Below, one piece after another: positions 57,243 through 64,000 of a stretch of 64,000 bases of DNA (position 1 is its first letter; each line of letters begins with the position of its first letter). This stretch comes from a virus, in IMG/VR virus record IMGVR_UViG_3300036770_006893, positions 124,001 through 188,000 of that record; one strand, 5' to 3'. Below the pieces are notes generated by a model that was not told where the DNA came from, searched no databases, and was given only the letters and a program-made list of their open reading frames with translations. Position numbers and translations under genes: made by a program.

Positions 57243-57768
57243 TGAAAAAATACCATCTGTTAAAAGCTTCTATTTCTGAATAATCATTTATGTAGTTTAG
57301 ATAATCTCTAATTTCTAGCCATGATGAAAAAATCATCTGATGAGGTATGGTGCCAAAAAGCCAATCAGGGGCTTGTTGTTTGCCTTGAACCATATGAACT
57401 ATAATAGGTTTTTTCTGACGATTTGCCCAAAAAATTTCTTCATATGTTCCGCACGGATGAACATCTAGATCCAGATTGACTATCATAAAGTCGCTGATAT
57501 CAACCAGTCTTAAATCTACAGATCGAATTACTTTCATTAATTGAGCTAATTCATCATAAGATTTTTGCTGCTTTAACATTTTTTTATAAAGGTGCGTTCT
57601 TTCATCTTCTTGACCAATCATAATTGGTTTTTTGATTGGATTAAAAACAACTATACCTAAATTTTCTAGGAATGGAGTAATATCGTCCCTCCATCCACTT
57701 CCCCTATCGGCAACCCTATCCATTGCCCCTGCTAGATAAACTCTTTGATTTCTAAGCCTATTATTCAT
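57226..57768 (-). CDS. nucleoside 2-deoxyribosyltransferase-like protein
   Basis: A 180-residue protein of the nucleoside 2-deoxyribosyltransferase fold. RVYLAGAMDRVADRGSGWRD (compare YLAGP) is the N-terminal strand-loop, DLRLVDISDFMIVNLDLDVH provides the Asp motif and CGTYEEIFWANRQKKPIIV contains the likely nucleophilic Glu. It would exchange bases between deoxynucleosides or cleave them. It overlaps the GMP reductase gene by 17 bases, so the two probably work on purine deoxynucleotides together. Confidence 0.75.
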   Translation of the reverse strand: MNNRLRNQRVYLAGAMDRVADRGSGWRDDITPFLENLGIVVFNPIKKPIMIGQEDERTHLYKKMLKQQKSYDELAQLMKVIRSVDLRLVDISDFMIVNLDLDVHPCGTYEEIFWANRQKKPIIVHMVQGKQQAPDWLFGTIPHQMIFSSWLEIRDYLNYINDYSEIEAFNRWYFFNAKNN

Positions 57769-57775
57769 TTAGATA

Positions 57776-57853
57776 TTAATATTTGTTTGTTAGGCCTTTG
57801 TGAATTCCTAAGAGGATGCAGCTAACAAAAACTATAGCAAAAACTACATTCAT
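57776..57853 (-). CDS. 25-residue hydrophobic peptide with leaderless start
   Basis: A very short frame, ATG 57851-57853 to TAA 57776-57778, immediately before the deoxyribosyltransferase gene. The peptide is one hydrophobic helix (VVFAIVFVSCILLGI) with a short basic end. The promoter before it places transcription start exactly at the A of this ATG. It may be a small membrane protein or a leader peptide for the genes behind it. Confidence 0.5.
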   Translation of the reverse strand: MNVVFAIVFVSCILLGIHKGLTNKY

Positions 57854-57859
57854 ATGTGT

Positions 57860-57887
57860 ATTATAGCGCATGGAGCAGGATAGGCAA
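57860..57887 (-). promoter_or_regulatory. sigma70-like promoter giving a leaderless mRNA
   Basis: TTGCCT (57882-57887) and TATAAT (57860-57865) are 16 bases apart. Six bases separate the -10 box from the ATG of the 25-residue peptide, so the predicted first transcribed base is the A of ATG. The region GCGCTATAATAC is shared with the start of the plus-strand gene at 60985. Confidence 0.65.
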
Positions 57888-57908
57888 GCGGTTTTATAAG
57901 CCTAAGGC

Positions 57909-57933
57909 ACACTGTTAATAATTAATCTAGTGT
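57909..57933 (-). terminator. hairpin before the 57860 promoter
   Basis: A nested palindrome (57909-57913 with 57929-57933, and inside it 57915-57919 with 57921-57925). It lies between the stop of the upstream glycosyltransferase gene and the strong promoter, a usual place for a terminator, but no T-run follows on the minus strand. Confidence 0.3.
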
Positions 57934-57970
57934 CACGTACTATGACAATATTTTGGTTTATTGTCTGTAA

Positions 57971-58744
57971 TTATATTTTAAGCCTATGTTCTTGAAACTG
58001 CTCTTGGAAATCGTCCATTGACTCGTGTACTTTGTGTATCGGTGGTTCGCCACCAGATTCTAATAACCAGTGTTTAAGCCAAAAGTTTTTGTTTCTTAAT
58101 AGGCGGTTTTCAAGAGATAAGTATCCGGTATGAACAACAAAAGGTAGATTGTTTCCCCTGAGGCTTTGTATGTCGCTTGGAAAAGCTTTGCATAAAACCA
58201 AATTACCATTAGAGTCTATTAATTCACATGTATCGCTTTTTGTAGTGTCTATAAATCCGTTGTTTTTTATTGCAAAATTAACAGGACCCCTAAATAAACC
58301 AGACTTATGCATATACCATTTTGGTGTTATGGATGAATAATATTCATATGTTTTATATAGATTGATAGATGGTATCATATATGATTGACTATTGTCGTAA
58401 ATTAAATTGGAGGCAGCGGCATACCATATTGGCTTTTGCCATATTGGTATGTATTCATCCATATCTAGGCCTATTTTTATTTGATGTGTGCTAGAAGTAG
58501 ATTGAAGAGCTAGATTTTTAATCTTACCATCTAGTAGATAATCAGAGTAGGGTATGTCTGATGATATAATTTTTAAATTATTATATAATCTTTGCTCACT
58601 AGTAAGCACAGATAGAGTTTCATCCTCACTAGTATTTACACATATAACCACTTCATCAGCCATAGCGCAAAAGTTTTTAACTGAGTATTTATAGTTAAAA
58701 TTATTTTTTATTAGATTGAATGCTGATGAGTATATAGAAATCAT
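57971..58744 (-). CDS. GT2-like glycosyltransferase
   Basis: A 257-residue protein with GT-A fold signs: AMADEVVICVNTSEDETLSV (donor strand-loop), HQIKIGLDMDEYIPIW with a DxD metal site (about residues 88-103), and a C-terminal acceptor region with HTGYLSLENRLLRNK. It overlaps the next gene by ATGA. It probably transfers one sugar; specificity unknown. Confidence 0.65.
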   Translation of the reverse strand: MISIYSSAFNLIKNNFNYKYSVKNFCAMADEVVICVNTSEDETLSVLTSEQRLYNNLKIISSDIPYSDYLLDGKIKNLALQSTSSTHQIKIGLDMDEYIPIWQKPIWYAAASNLIYDNSQSYMIPSINLYKTYEYYSSITPKWYMHKSGLFRGPVNFAIKNNGFIDTTKSDTCELIDSNGNLVLCKAFPSDIQSLRGNNLPFVVHTGYLSLENRLLRNKNFWLKHWLLESGGEPPIHKVHESMDDFQEQFQEHRLKI

Positions 58745-59598
58745 TTGATTATTATTTTATCACTTGTTGATATATTATAAGCTTTATTAATTTGTTCGAT
58801 TTGATTTAATTGATTTTTGGCTATACTTTTACACGCGTCAATATTGATTTTGGATAGATCAATATCTGTTTTTGGAGTACATGATGGGAGTATGTATATG
58901 TCTCCGTATCTTGATACTGAGTAACAGAAATTTACATGTTCTATGTGTCCACATGTTGACCAATAACAATCTGGTCTTTTTAATATATCTGTTTTGATTA
59001 GTGCAAATCCGCTAAATCCAGACATGATTTTTATAGCACTATTTTGTTTCCACAATTGCCTATCAGAATCTAATAAAAATGGACAATCGGTAAAATACAA
59101 TCCGTTATTGCCAAAATAATCTCTGAACGCCGAAACATCGTAAAAACTATTTTGTGTTTCATTGGTCATGAGATCTTCTATTTGATTCTGTCTTGTATTA
59201 GCAACTACCATTGCGCAGTTTTTCACATTTGTTATGAATTCATATAGTATTATAAAATTTTGATTAGTAAATATAATATCAGTATCTATTAAAAGAGTAT
59301 ATTCAGAATCGATGTTTTTTATTAATGTTTTTGCCTTATTTCTATAATAGGCCATAAGCACAAGTCTTTCCACAAGGCTTACAGAACCAAATTGGGGAGT
59401 ATTTAATTTTTCTGATATTATTGATCCTGATTTATTTTTGATCCAAGAATTAATAATTTCTAATGTTTTATCTTCAGAGTCATTCTCATAAAAGTAAAAA
59501 CTAAAATCTCCCAGTGTGGACAAGTCATCTAATGAACGCAAAGTTCGATAGATGTGTTTTTCAGAATTTCTCCACAATCCTATTACAGAAATATTCAT
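58741..59598 (-). CDS. GT2/GT62-like glycosyltransferase
   Basis: A 285-residue GT-A protein. The start ISVIGLWRNSEKHIYRTLRS and DFSFYFYENDSEDKTLEI are characteristic of GT2 and of fungal Anp1/alpha-mannosyltransferase-type enzymes, with DxD as LLIDTDIIF (about residues 101-109). FSGFALIKTDIL (about 195) precedes the acceptor part. It sits between another GT2-like gene and the macro-domain gene. Confidence 0.7.
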   Translation of the reverse strand: MNISVIGLWRNSEKHIYRTLRSLDDLSTLGDFSFYFYENDSEDKTLEIINSWIKNKSGSIISEKLNTPQFGSVSLVERLVLMAYYRNKAKTLIKNIDSEYTLLIDTDIIFTNQNFIILYEFITNVKNCAMVVANTRQNQIEDLMTNETQNSFYDVSAFRDYFGNNGLYFTDCPFLLDSDRQLWKQNSAIKIMSGFSGFALIKTDILKRPDCYWSTCGHIEHVNFCYSVSRYGDIYILPSCTPKTDIDLSKINIDACKSIAKNQLNQIEQINKAYNISTSDKIIIK

Positions 59599-59608
59599 TG
59601 AATATAAT

Positions 59609-60175
59609 TTATTTTCCTAGAATATGAACAGTTACATTGAACTTAGACCAAATATCATCAATTAAATCTGATATGAAATACCAGTTTCCTCCAGCTAATC
59701 CGCTACCAAACCTAGGACAATGTATGTCGAAGATATCTGTAGATGATTCATTATTTTTCAGTTGGCTGTTAATGAAAGAGGCAACTGCGCTCATGGATTT
59801 GGTAAGGGCCAAATAGTTCAATGGTCTAGTATTTGATGGCGATATCACCCCATTCTGGGCAATCATATTAGCAACATATAGAGAATTTTTTGTTTTGTTA
59901 TTTTCGATAACCTTTATAATTTGACAATATCCCAAATTAGACCTAAGAAATGATTTACCAAGCATGTGGTAGTTCATTTTGACTATAGGAAATTTATCAG
60001 CTATAAAAGCAGCGAATCCTGCGCCAAAAGAATCAATGTTGTTGCATACGTGTGGGATTATGACACTCGAACCATTATTAGGTGTATTAATTTTTTCAAT
60101 ACAGCAATTAAATATGTCGTGCTTACTAATAACGTATGAATGTCTTTTATTGTTTTTATTGGTTTTTATTGACAT
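59609..60175 (-). CDS. macro-domain protein (ADP-ribose binding)
   Basis: A 188-residue protein whose core reads like a macro domain: VIIPHVCNNIDSFGAGFAAF (compare 'H.CN..G.mG.GiA..ikekfP'), LYVANMIAQNG (NL.tQ), IFDIHCPRFGSGLAGGNWY (P.lGcGlaGg.W) and a final VTVHILG. I chose the ATG at 60173-60175, after the upstream stop, since a shorter AAGG ribosome site precedes it. Macro domains bind or remove ADP-ribose derivatives; a role in counteracting host ADP-ribose or NAD-based defence is possible. Confidence 0.75.
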   Translation of the reverse strand: MSIKTNKNNKRHSYVISKHDIFNCCIEKINTPNNGSSVIIPHVCNNIDSFGAGFAAFIADKFPIVKMNYHMLGKSFLRSNLGYCQIIKVIENNKTKNSLYVANMIAQNGVISPSNTRPLNYLALTKSMSAVASFINSQLKNNESSTDIFDIHCPRFGSGLAGGNWYFISDLIDDIWSKFNVTVHILGK

Positions 60176-60180
60176 TTTAA

Positions 60181-60432
60181 TTACCTTATAATTTTTGTCC
60201 ATTTTAATTTTGGACACTCTTGATCAGCCCAAGCTAATTTATTTAAAAACTTGCTACTATTACTAATATTACATCCACATATTTTACATTGTGAATTTTT
60301 GCTATCAAATTCTTCGCAGCTAAGACATATTTGGTATCTATATAGAATTTCAGACTTGGTTGACTTTGGTAGACCTCTACTAATATGAAAGAGAAGGGAT
60401 TTTAAAAAGGTTTTTATTCTAAGAAATATCAT
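60181..60432 (-). CDS. small zinc-finger phage protein
   Basis: An 83-residue basic protein with CLSCEEFDSKNSQCKICGC, two Cys-x-x-Cys pairs, and a later DQECPKLKWT, a pattern seen in many small phage zinc-binding proteins. The N-terminus is hydrophobic and basic. Function unknown; DNA or protein binding is likely. Confidence 0.6.
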   Translation of the reverse strand: MIFLRIKTFLKSLLFHISRGLPKSTKSEILYRYQICLSCEEFDSKNSQCKICGCNISNSSKFLNKLAWADQECPKLKWTKIIR

Positions 60433-60652
60433 TTTTTTCTCTTCTTTTAAGAGCTACTATATTTTTATCATTGTCTGTTGTCAGTAATTCTATTTGATTC
60501 ACCATACTATTCGGCGGTAGCCATTTAGTAAAGCCATCGAATAATCCGAGACACATAATATCTCCGTTACTTTTAAAGTCCTTCGACATAATGTAATACC
60601 TATTTCCATATTCAAAGCAATCACCTCCTGTTAGTTCTTCTAAGTATTTCAT
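60419..60652 (-). CDS. small hypothetical protein
   Basis: A 77-residue protein beginning MKYLEELTGGDCFEYGNRYY, a pattern ('LtgGdcFe..n..Y') found in short phage proteins. I chose the ATG at 60650-60652, one base after the stop of the gene before it, over an upstream in-frame start inside that gene. Function unknown. Confidence 0.55.
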   Translation of the reverse strand: MKYLEELTGGDCFEYGNRYYIMSKDFKSNGDIMCLGLFDGFTKWLPPNSMVNQIELLTTDNDKNIVALKRREKNDIS

Positions 60653-60653
60653 T

Positions 60654-60851
60654 CTAGTGATTGTAGTACCTGTCCCAGTCTTCCCATTCTTCTTCTTCAA
60701 AATCCTGTTTTATTTTTTTATATTCAGACTGTTTCCTTAACTTAGCTTCTAATGGATCTTCATCCGCGCTTGTATACTTTTTCTTTTTGTTTTTAATCTT
60801 ACTTCTTCTTATTTCTTTTCTAATTGAAAAGTCATCAGATTCATTTTTCAT
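60654..60851 (-). CDS. small highly charged protein, first gene of the minus-strand block
   Basis: A 65-residue protein that is extremely rich in Lys, Glu and Asp (DFSIRKEIRRSKIKNKKKKY, EDPLEAKLRKQSEYKK, FEEEEWEDWDRYYNH). GGAG lies 6 bases before the ATG at 60849-60851. It is the promoter-proximal gene of the divergent region. Such proteins in phages can target host factors; no motif supports a specific role. Confidence 0.6.
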   Translation of the reverse strand: MKNESDDFSIRKEIRRSKIKNKKKKYTSADEDPLEAKLRKQSEYKKIKQDFEEEEWEDWDRYYNH

Positions 60852-60873
60852 GTTTTTCTCCAAAATCAAACCT

Positions 60874-60901
60874 ATTCTATAGGGTCATAGAAAAAAGTCA
60901 A
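60874..60901 (-). promoter_or_regulatory. sigma70-like promoter of the minus-strand block
   Basis: TTGACT (60896-60901) and TAGAAT (60874-60879) are 16 bases apart; the predicted leader has GGAG before the ATG. TTGACTTTT at the -35 is shared with the ssb promoter. Confidence 0.6.
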
Positions 60902-60926
60902 GGCGCAAGCAGTAAATTTTATTGAG

Positions 60927-60956
60927 TTGACGAACACAAAAATCCCTTTATATATT
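60927..60956 (+). promoter_or_regulatory. candidate plus-strand promoter
   Basis: TTGACG (60927-60932) and TATATT (60951-60956) are 18 bases apart, opposite in direction to the minus-strand promoter 26 bases away. A second -10-like TATAAT (60973-60978) stands 6 bases before the ATG of the gene at 60985 but has no good -35 box at 16-18 bases. Confidence 0.5.
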
Positions 60957-60984
60957 ATGCAGGCCCGGGCGCTATAATACTCTT

Positions 60985-62631
60985 ATGAATACAAATATAA
61001 CTCTGGTGACAGGAATATGGGACCTTGGTAGATCTAATCTATCAGATGGTTGGTCTAGGGCTTTTGAGCACTATATAAATAATTTCAGGCTACTGCTAAA
61101 TAATACTAAAGATATAAATTTGGTAGTATTTATAGACAAGTCGTTGGAAGAATTAGTGTGGTCTATAAGAGAAAAGACTAATACCAGAGTATACCACCAT
61201 TCAGTAGAAGAGTTTGATAGTAATTTTTTCCCATTTCGTGAAGAAGTAGAAAAAATAAGAAAAAACGAAGAATGGTTGAACCAAGCGGGTTGGCTTAGAG
61301 AAAGCACTCAAGCTAGGCTAGAAATGTACAATCCTTTAGTTATGAGCAAGATGTTCCTGCTGCATAATGCTAAAATATATAATGATTTTAATAGTGATTA
61401 TCTTTTTTGGATAGATGGCGGGATAACAAATACTGTGCATCCAGGTTATTTTAGTAGCGATAAGGTTCTTCAGAAAATATCTGAAAAATTAGATAATTTT
61501 TTGTTTATATGCTTTCCATATAATACAGAATCCGAAATACATGGGTTCAAAATAGAAGGAATGAGAAAATTTAGTCAGTGTGATTCTGTTAAAAGAGTTG
61601 CTAGGGGAGGTTTTTTTGGTGGAAAATCTGAGCTTATATCACCAGCTAATGATATGTATTATGCTTTGCTTAAGGATACTTTGTCTCAAGGATATATGGG
61701 AACCGAAGAAAGCATATTTACTATCATGTCTTATTTAGACAGCAAAAGTTTTAGAGTAGAGATGATAAATGAGGACGGCCTTATATCTACCTTCTTCGAA
61801 AATGTAAAAAACAATAAATTTATATCACTAAATAAATCACAAAAAATACACAAAAACAAAAACATAGAGCTGTATATAAATACATTTAACTCTCCAAAAC
61901 AACTTAAAATGGTGATAGAAAGCTTTGAACGGCACGATACAAATTTCCTAAATAAAACAAAAAAGTTTCTAATTAATAATTCAACAAATGAAAAATTTGA
62001 TACAGAATATGACGAGATATGTAATCAATATAACTTTAATCAAATCAAAAAAGGTAATATAGGTATATGCGGTTCCAGACAATTGGCCGCAGAAATGTTC
62101 TATAAAAATAAAAGCCAGTATATGTTATTTTTTGAGGATGATATGTTAATAGATTTTTCTGGTGTTTGTAGATTCGGTTTTCCCAAAAAAACAAAAGATC
62201 TCTTTAATAATTTAGTTTCAATAATGGATCAAGAAAATTACGATTTTATTAAGCTCAGCTTTTCAGAATTCTACGGACATAATGGAATGCAATGGAGTTG
62301 GCATAATGTTCCACATAATAAAAAAATAGAATATTTTGGCGAAATCAAAAACAAACCATTCACATTATTTAAAAACATAAAATCAAAGAATGGTGTTCCG
62401 TATGCCGACGGAGAGGTTTACTACTCCAACTGGCCACATATTATAAACCAAGAAGGCAATAAGAAAATGTTTATAGACACCAAATGGGCCAACCCTTTTG
62501 AACAAACTTGGATGAGCCATATTTACTCATTGACAAAAGAACAAAAAGTATTTCCAGCAATATTGCTATCTAGTCCAATAACACATAATAGGGTAGATTT
62601 TTATGAGTCTTCAGAAAGAAAAGAAAACTAA
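60985..62631 (+). CDS. HtrL/YibB-type glycosyltransferase fused to GT2 domain
   Basis: A 548-residue protein. The first 280 residues resemble the HtrL/YibB/WlaTC family: VTGIWDLGRSNLSDGWSRAF, NLVVFIDKSLEELVWSIRE, YNPLVMSKMFLLHNAKIYN and YLFWIDGGITNTVHPGYF. Residues about 295-548 are a second, GT2-like domain: IELYINTFNSPKQLKMVIES and MLFFEDDMLIDFSG (DxD-like, about 390-403). It has no ribosome site upstream and its ATG coincides with the predicted transcription start. Overlaps the next gene by 29 bases. Confidence 0.75.
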   Translation: MNTNITLVTGIWDLGRSNLSDGWSRAFEHYINNFRLLLNNTKDINLVVFIDKSLEELVWSIREKTNTRVYHHSVEEFDSNFFPFREEVEKIRKNEEWLNQAGWLRESTQARLEMYNPLVMSKMFLLHNAKIYNDFNSDYLFWIDGGITNTVHPGYFSSDKVLQKISEKLDNFLFICFPYNTESEIHGFKIEGMRKFSQCDSVKRVARGGFFGGKSELISPANDMYYALLKDTLSQGYMGTEESIFTIMSYLDSKSFRVEMINEDGLISTFFENVKNNKFISLNKSQKIHKNKNIELYINTFNSPKQLKMVIESFERHDTNFLNKTKKFLINNSTNEKFDTEYDEICNQYNFNQIKKGNIGICGSRQLAAEMFYKNKSQYMLFFEDDMLIDFSGVCRFGFPKKTKDLFNNLVSIMDQENYDFIKLSFSEFYGHNGMQWSWHNVPHNKKIEYFGEIKNKPFTLFKNIKSKNGVPYADGEVYYSNWPHIINQEGNKKMFIDTKWANPFEQTWMSHIYSLTKEQKVFPAILLSSPITHNRVDFYESSERKEN

Positions 62632-63889
62632 AAACCAAAACAGCATATTTGTGCAGATAGCTGCTTATAGGGATCCACAATTGATGCCGACCCTAGACGA
62701 TATGCTAGATAAGGCCATGAGACCTGATGATCTAAGCATAGGAATAGCTTGGCAACACTGCGATAATGATAAATGGGACAATTTAGACAAATACATCAAT
62801 GATAATAGATTCAAAATTATAGATATAAACTATAAGGAATCTAAAGGAGTTTGTTGGGCAAGAAACATGGTTCAGCAGTTATATAACAATGAAAAATATA
62901 CTCTTCAATTAGATAGTCATCATAGATTTGAAAAAGATTGGGATAAAACTCTAATAGATATGGTTAAAAATTTACAAAAAAAGGGATATAAAAAACCATT
63001 ATTAACATCTTATATACCTAGTTTCGATCCGGATAATGATCCAGCAGCAAGAGTTTTGCAACCATGGAAAATGAATTTCGACAGATTCATACCTGAAGGC
63101 GCTGTATTTTTTATACCATCTAATTTTGATCCATGGGACAATGTTGATGAACCACTTCCGGCAAGATTTTATAGTGCTCACTTTGCTTTTACTGTCGGAC
63201 AATTTTCTAAAGAAGTTCAGCATGATCCTGAGTATTATTTTCACGGAGAAGAAATCAGTATAGCAGCACGAGCTTATACGCATGGGTATGACTTATTTCA
63301 TCCAAACAAGGTTGTTTGTTGGCATGAATACACAAGAAAAGGCAGAACAAAACAATGGGATGATGATCCGAAGTGGGTAGAGAAAAATAATTTGTGTCAT
63401 CTAAAAAACAGAAAACTTTTTGGTATGGACGGCGAAAAACAAGATATTGATTTTGGCAAATATGGATTTGGTAGCCGTAGGACTCTTAGAGAGTACGAAA
63501 AATATTCAGGTTTGAGCTTCAAGGACAGATCCATCCACAAGTCTGTACAACAAAAAATAGACCCAATATCTGCAAATACCTTGTCCTTAACCGACGAAGA
63601 ATTTGATGCTAGTCTCATGAGTATTTTCAGACACTGTATAGATATTTCTTATGATCAGGTTCCAGAAAGCGATTATGATTTTTGGGCAGTTGCATTTAAA
63701 AATGCTAAAGGCGAAGATATGTATAGGCAGGATGCTGATAGAAATGAAATTATTTCTATGAAAGCAGACCCAGATGGATATTGCAAAGTTTGGCGAGAGT
63801 TTCAAACAAAACAAAAACCCTATAGTTGGATTGTTTGGCCCCATAGCGAAAGTAAGGGATGGGCCAGTCCAATAACAGGAGTACTATAA
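62603..63889 (+). CDS. GNT-type (GlcNAc transferase) glycosyltransferase
   Basis: A 428-residue protein whose first 280 residues match glycosyltransferases of the GlcNAc-transferase (Skp1-type) family: SIFVQIAAYRDPQLMPTLDD, YTLQLDSHHRFEKDWDKTLI (DSH in the DxH metal position) and LPARFYSAHFAFTVGQF, then YFHGEEISIAARAYTHGYDL. Family members in eukaryotes add GlcNAc to protein hydroxyproline. Residues about 290-428 are a separate C-terminal domain of unknown type. The overlap of 29 bases with the previous gene links the two. Confidence 0.75.
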   Translation: MSLQKEKKTKNQNSIFVQIAAYRDPQLMPTLDDMLDKAMRPDDLSIGIAWQHCDNDKWDNLDKYINDNRFKIIDINYKESKGVCWARNMVQQLYNNEKYTLQLDSHHRFEKDWDKTLIDMVKNLQKKGYKKPLLTSYIPSFDPDNDPAARVLQPWKMNFDRFIPEGAVFFIPSNFDPWDNVDEPLPARFYSAHFAFTVGQFSKEVQHDPEYYFHGEEISIAARAYTHGYDLFHPNKVVCWHEYTRKGRTKQWDDDPKWVEKNNLCHLKNRKLFGMDGEKQDIDFGKYGFGSRRTLREYEKYSGLSFKDRSIHKSVQQKIDPISANTLSLTDEEFDASLMSIFRHCIDISYDQVPESDYDFWAVAFKNAKGEDMYRQDADRNEIISMKADPDGYCKVWREFQTKQKPYSWIVWPHSESKGWASPITGVL

Positions 63890-63926
63890 TTCAAATCAAA
63901 TTCAACATTTTTATAACGAGGAATTC

Positions 63927-64000
63927 ATGTGGCTTGAGTGCTTAAAAGTATACGATGTAAATTTTTCAAAAGTCCGAGTAGGCAATGCTAGTGATGGCGG
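63927..64000 (+). CDS. FkbM-like methyltransferase, partial start at the window edge
   Basis: Starts at ATG 63927-63929 with GAGG 6 bases before it and continues past the window. Only 24 residues are visible; the segment KVRVGNASDGG matches the start of FkbM-type SAM methyltransferases, where R-x-G-x-x-x-DGGY marks the first strand-loop. The rest is missing, so the call is tentative. Confidence 0.45.
   Translation, partial: MWLECLKVYDVNFSKVRVGNASDG

Noticed and set aside
57777-57970. A tRNA-like stretch around 57871-57960, with a D-arm-like GGC...GCC and a hairpin
   Set aside because: The anticodon arm cannot form with a seven-base loop and no T-arm (GGTTCRA) sequence is present; the region is better explained as hairpin plus promoter.

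Overview
The window looks like the interior of a large, AT-rich tailed-phage genome (Caudoviricetes). It carries an almost complete phage DNA replication and nucleotide set, tail-fibre genes, a phage sigma factor and a ClpP-type protease, packed with ATGA or short overlaps and almost all on one strand. No ribosomal RNA, tRNA, integrase or transposase was seen. The large terminase, portal, major capsid and tape measure genes are not in the window, so the genome extends well beyond both ends. The host cannot be named from the sequence. All genes from the left edge to about 60.85 kb read on the minus strand; from 60.985 kb to the right edge they read on the plus strand, so 60.85-60.98 kb is a divergent promoter region. 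No stretch over 300 bases lacks a gene or a recognisable gene remnant.

Layout, right to left along the main transcript: 54.4-60.85 kb has small zinc-finger proteins, a macro-domain protein, three glycosyltransferases, a deoxyribosyltransferase-like protein and a GMP reductase. 53.6-54.3 kb is a broken GIY-YIG homing endonuclease. 49.0-53.6 kb has a PAP2 phosphatase, a DUF6582-like protein, a sigma factor, a ClpP-like protease and an aldolase-fold protein. 34-49 kb is the tail-fibre and adhesin region: very long proteins made of Thr/Pro-rich linkers, formylglycine-generating-enzyme-like (SUMF1/C-type-lectin fold) domains and BspA-type repeats. 32.2-34.0 kb is an FN3/metalloprotease protein. 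28.5-32.1 kb is a dense cassette of small membrane proteins around a papain-like protease, probably lysis or envelope related. 25.4-28.5 kb holds two polysaccharide genes. 7.0-25.3 kb is the replication and nucleotide operon: dCMP deaminase, NrdB, NrdA, dUTPase, PhoH, HNH nuclease, RecA, PD-(D/E)XK nuclease, DnaB, primase, dNMP kinase, RecB-like nuclease, DNA polymerase III alpha split into two genes, a DnaQ-like exonuclease and SSB. 0.4-6.95 kb is a second sugar cluster. The plus-strand genes at the right edge are again glycosyltransferases plus the start of an FkbM-like methyltransferase.

The most unusual points are: (1) three copies of a SUMF1/FGE-like domain in the long adhesins in which the canonical C-terminal half precedes the canonical N-terminal half, i.e. 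a circular permutation; (2) four gene starts, three with convincing sigma70-like promoters using a 16-base spacer, where the -10 box lies only 6-7 bases before the ATG, implying leaderless mRNAs; (3) a two-gene DNA polymerase III alpha with the exonuclease between the halves; (4) a RecB-like nuclease whose conserved N-terminus lies upstream of its first ATG, suggesting an ATT or other non-AUG start; and (5) an unusually large set of glycosyltransferases next to Thr/Pro-rich virion proteins. All functional calls rest on reading motifs by eye; no database search was run.
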